Positions 1 through 4,888 of a stretch of 5,581 nucleotides of DNA are shown piece after piece. Position numbers and translations under genes: made by a program. The DNA is from Chitinivibrionia bacterium (GTDB lineage Bacteria; Krumholzibacteriota; Krumholzibacteriia; WVZY01): positions 1 through 5,581 of the forward strand of contig JACQXT010000056.1 in NCBI GenBank assembly GCA_016208665.1, in the 5' to 3' direction. The notes under the pieces were generated by a model. It was not told where the DNA came from, searched no databases, and saw only the letters and a list, made by a program, of their open reading frames with translations. Numbering within the stretch: position 1 is the stretch's first letter; each line of letters opens with the position of its first letter.

Positions 1-2
1 AA

Positions 3-1172
3 CCCGGCGCGCAGGACGCCGAGCAGATCTGGCCGGGATGGACGGCGGAAGGTTTCGACCATGAGGATATTCTGCTGGCGATGTGTCCAAAGCCGGTCTG
101 TATTCTGGCGGTCACCTATGACTTTTTCCCGATAGAAGGTACGCGTCAGACGGTTGCGCGTTGCCGTCGTCTGTGGCACATGGCGGGCAAGGAGGCGGAT
201 TTGGAACTCGTCGAGGATGTTTCTCTTCACTCCTATACTCCGAGGCTGGCTCGTGAGGCCGCGCGCTTCTTCTCGAAACACCTCCTCGGCAAGACGCGCA
301 CGGTCAATTCGGACGCCATCCAGGCCATCGAGCCGTCAAAACTCTGGTGCACCACCTCGGGTCAAATCAAGGCTGACCGCGACGGCGTCCGTTTTGTTTT
401 TGAGGAGAATCAGGACCGACTTTCAGCGTTTGAGTCTGAGCGGAAAAAGCTCAAAACACGTTTGGCGGAAGGATATAAGAAAGCTGCGCTGCGCTGGCTG
501 AAGGAGCGGATCAACTTCAAGCGGAGCCCTGTCGACTTGAATCCCCGCTTTTGGAAAGGCCGCGAGGAGGAGCTTGTATATGAGAATGGGTTCTGGTGGA
601 GCCAGAAGGAGGTTCTGAACGAAGGGATACTCTTCAGGAATTACCGTTTTGCGGAGAAGACATTGCCTGTCACCCTGGCCGTCTGGAACGGCGGCACGAC
701 CGCCACGCACCGACATCTCGCCTGGCTGCGGAAAACGTGCGACGCCGGCCGCGCTGTCATGGTTCTGAACGTCACGGGGATCGGCGGCTCGGAGCCGAAC
801 CCGCTGAACGCTATCCCGCCGCACGAGCGTTATGGCGTGATGCACAAATTCAATGACGATCTCATGTGGCTGGGGGATAGCATATGCGCCATGCGGGCGT
901 ACGATGTCCTGCGCGCCTGTGAGGTGCTGCGTCAATGGCCGGGCGTGGATGTCACGCGTCTGCGGATCTATGCGCACGGCACGCACGGAGTCTATGCGGA
1001 ACTGGCGGTAGCCGTCGAGCCGGCCCTCGCATCAATCGAACTACACGAGGAGCTGGAGAGTTTCGCGTCATGGGTGAAGGCACGCCAGTACGACAGCTAC
1101 GACAGTCGAACGATTCTGCTGCCGGGCGTGCTGCGTCATTGCGACCTTCCGGATCTGCGCGCATGGCGTTGA
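3..1172 (+). CDS. Tandem alpha/beta-hydrolase (acetyl-xylan-esterase-like) protein, 5'-truncated by the window edge
   Basis: The reading frame is open from the left edge through the first ATG at 81, and the residues before that ATG already match the family (a GFDHEDIL stretch leading into MCPKPV), so the true start lies outside the window. 389 residues are visible. Residues 1 to about 97 look like the end of an alpha/beta-hydrolase domain: the central strand PKPVCILAVTYDFFPIEG carries the likely catalytic Asp (D40), and LVEDVSLHSYTP carries the likely catalytic His (H76). After a charged linker, a second hydrolase-like domain starts near residue 180. Its nucleophile elbow reads HGTHG (residues 325-329) instead of GxSxG, with Thr in place of Ser and His in place of the first Gly, so this half may be catalytically dead. 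It ends abruptly after PGVLRHCDLPDLRAWR, before the strand and His seen in the first domain. The substrate is unknown; acyl or carbohydrate ester hydrolysis is inferred from family resemblance. It converges on arsM and is probably unrelated to arsenic. Confidence 0.75.
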   Translation, partial: PGAQDAEQIWPGWTAEGFDHEDILLAMCPKPVCILAVTYDFFPIEGTRQTVARCRRLWHMAGKEADLELVEDVSLHSYTPRLAREAARFFSKHLLGKTRTVNSDAIQAIEPSKLWCTTSGQIKADRDGVRFVFEENQDRLSAFESERKKLKTRLAEGYKKAALRWLKERINFKRSPVDLNPRFWKGREEELVYENGFWWSQKEVLNEGILFRNYRFAEKTLPVTLAVWNGGTTATHRHLAWLRKTCDAGRAVMVLNVTGIGGSEPNPLNAIPPHERYGVMHKFNDDLMWLGDSICAMRAYDVLRACEVLRQWPGVDVTRLRIYAHGTHGVYAELAVAVEPALASIELHEELESFASWVKARQYDSYDSRTILLPGVLRHCDLPDLRAWR

Positions 1173-1173
1173 C

Positions 1174-1198
1174 GCCGACAGAGCTGCGGCATTTCCTT
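1174..1198 (+). terminator. Possible weak intrinsic terminator after the hydrolase gene
   Basis: Just after the hydrolase stop codon, GCCG (1174-1177) can pair with CGGC (1187-1190), and the inner CA/TG bases extend the stem past a bulged A. It is followed by ATTTCCTTGT, which is only a poor T-run. It sits in the 31-bp gap between the two convergent genes, where a terminator would be expected. The stem is short and the T-run is interrupted, so this is a tentative call. Confidence 0.22.
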
Positions 1199-1203
1199 GT
1201 CGC

Positions 1204-2004
1204 TTATTTCCGCGCCTCGATGATGGCCGAGCGGATGTAGTTCTCCACGCCGCTGCCCGGATCCCAGTCCTTGATGAATTCACCGCTCGCCTCGTTGATG
1301 ACGATCTTGACGTCGCGGAATCCCGACTTCTTCAGCAGCGACGTCAGCTCTTTCACGGTGATACTGCCGGAAATGCATTGCCACATGTGCTCGTCGCCCG
1401 CCCAGCGGGTGCCGGTGAATGACCTCAACTTGATCACGTCTGAGATGGCGAGACGTCCACCGGGACGGAGCACGCGGTAGGCCTCGTTGAAGACCTGCTG
1501 CTTGTCGGGGGAGAGGTTGATGACGCAATTGGACATGATCACGTCCACCGCATTGTCAGCCACCGGCAGATGCTCGATCTCTCCGAGTCTGAACTCCACG
1601 TTCTTTCTCTTGCCTATGGCGGAGCGGGCTTTCAGCAGCATCTCGGCGGTCATGTCCACGCCGATGACACGCCCCTTGGCCTCGACGCGGTCGGCGGCGA
1701 GGAAGCAGTCGAACCCCGTGCCGCTTCCAAGGTCGAGGACGGTTTCCCCTTTCTTCAGAAGGGCCACTGCGATGGGATTGCCGCAACCCAAACCGAGGAT
1801 GAGATTCTCCGGCAAAGCCTGCAAATCCTCCTCACTGTAGCCAAGTAGCCTCGCTGTCTCACGCACATCGATGGGGGGAGAATTGTCGCAGCAGGAAGGT
1901 GAGCATTCCTCATCCTCGATCCGCAGCGTCCCCTTCTGGGCGACCTTCTCGTAATGCGTCCGGACATTCTCGCGCCGCGCGTCTTTTCCTTTTATCTTAC
2001 CCAT
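1204..2004 (-). CDS. arsM: Arsenite S-adenosylmethionine methyltransferase ArsM
   Basis: This cytosolic enzyme methylates As(III) with SAM to mono-, di- and trimethyl arsenicals. In the 268-residue reading from the ATG at 2010, the SAM-binding motif I is DLGSGTGFD (residues 93-101), with an acidic VIGVDMT strand after it. The three cysteines expected to bind As(III) are visible: C76 in LGLGCGNP, C162 in MSNCVINLSPDK and C212 in MWQCISGS. The 50-residue spacing of the last two matches characterised ArsM proteins. An N-terminal cysteine group (C36, C40, C41) precedes the core, as in many bacterial ArsMs. Two ATGs compete (2010 and 2004); the GGGGG tract abuts the first and lies 6 nt from the second, so I prefer 2004 (a 266-residue protein). 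It is the last gene of the leftward operon, 36 bp after the ferredoxin stop. No frame damage is seen. Confidence 0.95.
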   Translation of the reverse strand: MGKIKGKDARRENVRTHYEKVAQKGTLRIEDEECSPSCCDNSPPIDVRETARLLGYSEEDLQALPENLILGLGCGNPIAVALLKKGETVLDLGSGTGFDCFLAADRVEAKGRVIGVDMTAEMLLKARSAIGKRKNVEFRLGEIEHLPVADNAVDVIMSNCVINLSPDKQQVFNEAYRVLRPGGRLAISDVIKLRSFTGTRWAGDEHMWQCISGSITVKELTSLLKKSGFRDVKIVINEASGEFIKDWDPGSGVENYIRSAIIEARK

Positions 2005-2010
2005 TGCCAT

Positions 2011-2018
2011 CCCCCTTT
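2011..2018 (-). promoter_or_regulatory. Ribosome binding site of arsM (decides the start)
   Basis: On the minus strand the sequence is AAAGGGGG followed directly by ATGGCAATG. The purine tract touches the first ATG, leaving no spacer, but lies 6 nt from the second ATG at 2004. An alternative AAGG a few bases further upstream could serve the first ATG, so the choice is not absolute. Confidence 0.5.
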
Positions 2019-2028
2019 ACCTTACTTA

Positions 2029-2041
2029 AGTGTTCAACACT
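2029..2041. repeat. 13-bp perfect inverted repeat between the ferredoxin gene and arsM
   Basis: AGTGTT-C-AACACT (plus strand) is a perfect palindrome around one central base. It touches the ferredoxin stop codon and overlaps a second palindrome, ACTTAAGT (2024-2031). One base is too short for a hairpin loop, though a 5-bp stem with a 3-nt loop is possible. It could be an operator half-site pair, an mRNA-processing element or chance. Confidence 0.3.
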
Positions 2042-2277
2042 CACCATGTCGTCTTTCCCCAGATGGTGCAAGGCTGGACGATCAGACTTATGGCCTCGAA
2101 CGAACATGCAAGTTTACATTTCATGCAGCCTGAGCACGCGTAGAAATCAATCCATGGCCTCCCTTGGACACCCTCATCGTTACGCTCCCGGATAAAGGCG
2201 TTCAGCGTGCAACGCCTCTGCGCTTCGCATTCCGCGCAGTTGGCACATTTCTCAGGATCTATTATGGCTCGCTTCAT
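2041..2277 (-). CDS. Small dicluster 4Fe-4S ferredoxin-like protein of the arsenic operon
   Basis: This 78-residue soluble protein has two cysteine groups typical of iron-sulfur binding: C11-x2-C14-x2-C17-x5-C23 and C48-x2-C51-x2-C54-x3-C58. A further cysteine, C70, lies near the C terminus. The second group is a standard ferredoxin motif. In the first, the last spacing is five residues rather than three, and neither group has the usual Pro after its fourth Cys (CT and CS instead of CP). A role as electron carrier is inferred from the family; its partner is unknown. The ATG at 2277 overlaps the acr3 stop as ATGA, and no strong Shine-Dalgarno sequence precedes it, so translation is probably coupled to acr3. 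Its place between the exporter and the methyltransferase suggests a role in arsenic redox chemistry, for example supplying electrons for reduction during methylation. That is inference. Confidence 0.82.
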   Translation of the reverse strand: MKRAIIDPEKCANCAECEAQRRCTLNAFIRERNDEGVQGRPWIDFYACSGCMKCKLACSFEAISLIVQPCTIWGKTTW

Positions 2278-3295
2278 GATTGAAACGTCTTTTTGAAATA
2301 AAGCGACACATGAACCAGGCCAAGCATGACGGGCACCTCCACCAACGGACCAATGACCGCCACAAAAGCCGCGCCAGGATGTATACCGAACACGCCCACG
2401 GCGACGGCGATCGCCAGTTCAAAGTTGTTGCTGGCCGCCGTGAACGCCAGAGTCGCGCTCTTGCCGTAATCCGCGCCTATGCGCGTGCTCATGAAGAAAC
2501 TGAGGAGGAACATGACGATGAAATATATCAGAAGCGGAATGGCGACCAAGACCACATCGCCAGGGCGGCTGACAATCTTTTCCCCCTGCATCGAGAACAT
2601 GACGACGATCGTGAACAAAAGGGCGATCAACGTGAGCGGACTGATCTTCGGTATGAATGTGGTATGGTACCACTCCTTCCCGCGCGCTTTGACCAGCACA
2701 AGCCGCGTGAGCATTCCCGCGATGAAAGGGATGCCCAGATAGATGAAGACACTCACGGCGATCTGCCGTATCGTCACATTCACGACCGCGCCGGACATGC
2801 CCAGCAATGGCGGCAGATGAAGAACAAGACTTGGAATATCGAGTTGAAGGCCACCAGTCCGGCGGCGTACTCCGTGTCGCCTTTGGCTAAATCGTTCCAC
2901 ACGATCACCATGGCGATGCACCTGGCCAGTCCGATCATAATCAACCCGATCATGAACTCCGGCTGGCCGCGCAGGAAAAGAATAGCCAGGCCGAACATAA
3001 GCACCGGCCCGATGATCCAATTCTGAACCAATGAGAGGGCAAGCACCTTGAGATTGCGGAACACATCGCCAAGTTCCTCGTACTTCACCTTGGCGAGCGT
3101 CGGGAACATCATTAAGATCAACCCAATGGCGATGGGAATGCTCGTCTGCGTCCCTTCCGGGCGCAATGACCCGATCCAATTCCCCAGGGCGGGAGCGAAA
3201 TGGCCGCAGAGAACTCCCGCGGCCATCGCCAGAAAGATCCACAAGGTTAGATAACGGTCCAGAAACGAAAGCTGTTTTGAGATTTTGTCGCTCAT
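2274..3295 (-). pseudogene. acr3: Arsenite efflux permease Acr3, disrupted by a frameshift/deletion in the fifth membrane helix
   Basis: Acr3 exports arsenite as a ten-helix inner-membrane carrier. The N-terminal half (3295-2780) opens with [18 protein letters not shown] and carries the conserved LARCIAMV cysteine (C126) and VWNDLA. It is faithful to the family up to FNSIFQVLF (residue 158), then runs into a stop at 2780. The family resumes in another frame at LPPLLGM and continues through [47 protein letters not shown] and GPLVEVPVM to the stop at 2274. The shift falls within 2813-2824. From memory of the family, about 12 residues belong between LF and PP, but only 8 nt remain, so roughly 28 nt are missing, including much of helix 5. 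An in-frame ATG at 2798 could start a 174-residue C-terminal half, but has no evident ribosome site. The start at 3295 has AAAGGA 7 nt upstream. Sequencing or assembly error is the main alternative to a true pseudogene. Confidence 0.9.
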
Positions 3296-3330
3296 CTATC
3301 ATTCCTTTGAAGATTTAGGTTACATATCGA

Positions 3331-4044
3331 CTAAAATGTGCTTAGAAAATAGAAACCCGCACAGATCAACAAAACCCCGGCAATGATTCGGATGGCGGCG
3401 TCCACCTTGCCTGCGTTGACAACCGCTTTACCAAGTGAAACGCCCAGCAGCAGAGCGGTCAAAGGCAGACTGAAGCCAATGGCGTAGGCGGCAAGCGCGC
3501 TGATCATCCAGAAGGTGCAACCCTGCAACACGGCCGCTCCCAGGATGATGAATATTCCAGGATTGCAGCACGCCATCGAGCATCCGACGACCGCTCCACC
3601 CATGATGAGTCCGAAGAGCATCGCCCCGGCAAGCCCCCTCGGATGCGCCTTTCCAACTTTCCTCTGTGGAAGATTGAGAGGGAGGAGGTTGAGCGCGCCA
3701 AGACCGAACATGATGGCAGCGATTCCTGCGAATAACCTCCAGTAGCTCCCAAGCGAGCTTTGGACAATCTTTCCAACGAGTCCGGCGACCCCTCCCAGAA
3801 CGAGCAATGCGATAATGCTGCCAAGCATGAATGAAATCGCCCCGAGAAGGCTCGCCCGGCTGTCCGACGCCTCACGTGTCCCCGCATATCCCACAACCGC
3901 GCCGACCACTGGCAAGGCGCAGCAGGCACTCGTAACCGCTCCAACCACGCCAAGGAGAAACGCAAGGAGGACGGCCGCCATGCCGCCGCCGCCACCCTCA
4001 AGCAACGTCTTGCTCCATTCCGAGATCGTGGCGATCCATTCCAT
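3331..4044 (-). CDS. CcdA/DsbD-like multi-pass membrane protein with paired cysteines (arsenic operon)
   Basis: This 237-residue integral membrane protein has about six hydrophobic helices (roughly residues 23-53, 66-91, 101-122, 138-160, 162-190 and 215-236). It resembles the cytochrome c biogenesis (CcdA/DsbD) transmembrane family in length and in the cysteines near the membrane face of helices in each half: C41-C42 in TSACCALP, and C155/C159-C160 in GCSMACCNPG. Family members pass reducing equivalents across the membrane through such cysteines. Related proteins in ars operons include ArsG, a permease for trivalent aromatic arsenicals, but the usual SPCPL motif of that group is absent, so I do not assign that symbol. 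The start at 4044 has AGGAG 9 nt upstream, overlapping the stop of the preceding gene. It lies between the Cys-rich peptide gene and acr3. Either thiol-electron transfer or arsenical transport is plausible; both are inferred. Confidence 0.72.
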   Translation of the reverse strand: MEWIATISEWSKTLLEGGGGGMAAVLLAFLLGVVGAVTSACCALPVVGAVVGYAGTREASDSRASLLGAISFMLGSIIALLVLGGVAGLVGKIVQSSLGSYWRLFAGIAAIMFGLGALNLLPLNLPQRKVGKAHPRGLAGAMLFGLIMGGAVVGCSMACCNPGIFIILGAAVLQGCTFWMISALAAYAIGFSLPLTALLLGVSLGKAVVNAGKVDAAIRIIAGVLLICAGFYFLSTF

Positions 4045-4056
4045 TCAAACACACTC

Positions 4057-4308
4057 CTACTTGCAACCGCCGCTAGTTGGACAACATCCCGGTACCGCAG
4101 AGGCGCCGCATGAGTTTGAAAGCGCCGCGTTCCCAGACTTTTTGCTTAAGCCATGGGCGACGACAAGCGCGGCGGCTATCAAGATTAGCAGACAAATGAC
4201 CATCTTCATGCTCACACCTTTGGAATCGCATCCGCAACTTTCACAGCAGGTGGAATCGCAGCAGGCGCCTTCCTTTTTGACAGTTTCTTCTTGCTTGTTT
4301 TCATTCAT
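4057..4308 (-). CDS. Very cysteine-rich small single-pass membrane protein
   Basis: No firm family is recognised. The 83-residue product has 11 cysteines. An acidic and lysine-rich head is followed by a cluster at C16, C17, C21, C22, C25 and C27. A single hydrophobic helix spans residues 35-52 and carries C39. A short tail follows, with C67, C75, C76 and C82, ending GGCK. The CC pairs on both sides of the helix suggest binding of a soft metal or trivalent arsenic, or thiol exchange. The start at 4308 is chosen because AGGGGAG lies 9 nt upstream, inside the end of arsC, and because it begins 1 nt after the arsC stop. A longer in-frame reading to 4371 would lie inside arsC. It may resemble the membrane anchor of ArsF-type nitroreductase subunits without their thioredoxin-like domain, but that is a guess. 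It sits directly before the CcdA-like gene, a likely partner. Confidence 0.75.
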   Translation of the reverse strand: MNENKQEETVKKEGACCDSTCCESCGCDSKGVSMKMVICLLILIAAALVVAHGLSKKSGNAALSNSCGASAVPGCCPTSGGCK

Positions 4309-4309
4309 C

Positions 4310-4744
4310 TTAAGCATCTCCCCTGTTGCACAGCACTTCCGGAAGTTTTTCCACAAACGTTTTGATCTCATCCCTCACCCGCCTGTAGTGGTTCAGCACC
4401 TCCTCCTCCGAGGTGGCGGACTTGGCGAGTTTCGGCGGGTCGTCGAAACCGACATGGATGATCTTTGTCTTGCCGGGGAACAGGGGACAATGCTCGTTGG
4501 CGTGGCCGCAGACCGTCACCACGTAGTCGAAGGCGATGTTCTTCAACTCATCGACATGCTTCGACCTTTGGCCCGAGATGTCCACGCCAGCCTCCGCCAT
4601 CACCTTGACGGTGGAGGGATTGAGTCCATGTGTTTCGATCCCCGCGGAGTACGCCTCGATGGCACCGGACTTCAGAGCCCGCGCCCACCCCTCGGCCATC
4701 TGGCTCCGACATGAGTTTCCCGTACACAGGAAAAGAACCTTCAT
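4310..4744 (-). CDS. arsC: Arsenate reductase ArsC, thioredoxin-coupled (low-molecular-weight phosphatase fold)
   Basis: This cytosolic enzyme reduces arsenate to arsenite, the substrate of Acr3 and ArsM. The 144-residue protein begins [20 protein letters not shown], containing the P-loop C7-x5-R13 of the LMW-phosphatase fold. The redox cysteines C79 and C86 in [10 protein letters not shown] are shifted by exactly three residues from C82 and C89 of the Staphylococcus plasmid ArsC, and C7 from its C10. The catalytic Asp (D102) is in VGFDDPPK. All residues of the thioredoxin-dependent triple-cysteine relay are therefore present. The start at 4744 has GAGGG about 8 nt upstream. It is the first gene of the leftward operon, with the next gene 1 nt after its stop. 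No thioredoxin gene is in the window, so a host thioredoxin is presumably used. Confidence 0.97.
   Translation of the reverse strand: MKVLFLCTGNSCRSQMAEGWARALKSGAIEAYSAGIETHGLNPSTVKVMAEAGVDISGQRSKHVDELKNIAFDYVVTVCGHANEHCPLFPGKTKIIHVGFDDPPKLAKSATSEEEVLNHYRRVRDEIKTFVEKLPEVLCNRGDA
4318..4324 (-). promoter_or_regulatory. Ribosome binding site of the Cys-rich protein gene (decides the start)
   Basis: AGGGGAG on the minus strand lies in the last codons of arsC. It is immediately beside the in-frame ATG at 4317, which is too close, and 9 nt before the ATG at 4308, which is good spacing. This argues for the 83-residue product and for translational coupling to arsC. Confidence 0.55.
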
Positions 4745-4798
4745 GTATATATCCCTCGCTGTGAACTGATCTTAATTTTGTGTAGCCATTGGATCCGA

Positions 4799-4827
4799 CG
4801 TATAGAGTTTGCCCTACGGAGCGATAA
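4799..4827 (-). promoter_or_regulatory. Tentative promoter of the arsenic operon
   Basis: The 144-bp gap 4745-4888 upstream of arsC is AT-richer than its surroundings and holds no gene. The best sigma-70-like pair I find on the minus strand is TTATCG (4827-4822), a 17-bp spacer, then TATACG (4804-4799). The -10 matches four of six consensus bases and the -35 is poor. A start of transcription near 4792 would leave a leader of about 48 nt before arsC. No clear ArsR-type operator palindrome is visible, so the call is weak. Confidence 0.22.
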
Positions 4828-4888
4828 CGTCTTTTTCGTCTTTCCGGCATGCGCAATGTTTTTTCGTTTAAACCGATTTGTCCACCAC

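Noticed and set aside
423..986. Minus-strand 187-codon open frame within the hydrolase gene
   Set aside because: Arg/Pro/His-rich composition without motifs, fully opposite recognisable hydrolase sequence.
2280..3026. Long plus-strand open frame opposite acr3
   Set aside because: The product is highly charged and Arg/His/Glu-rich with no domain-like pattern, typical of the antisense of a membrane-protein gene. The minus strand is clearly Acr3.
4308..4371. Longer N terminus for the Cys-rich protein (start at 4371)
   Set aside because: The extra residues are arsC coding sequence read in another frame, and the good ribosome site fits the start at 4308.
3815..4714. Plus-strand 299-codon open frame opposite the CcdA-like gene, Cys-rich gene and arsC
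   Set aside because: It spans three well-supported minus-strand genes and their junctions, and its product shows no recognisable motif. It is antisense shadow.
4829..4843. Direct repeat CGTCTTT spaced 8 bp apart upstream of arsC
   Set aside because: Seven bases repeated twice in a T-rich stretch is weak evidence for an operator, and the units are not palindromic.
4866..4873. Palindrome GTTTAAAC upstream of arsC
   Set aside because: An isolated 8-bp palindrome with no extension or second copy is not enough to call a regulator site.
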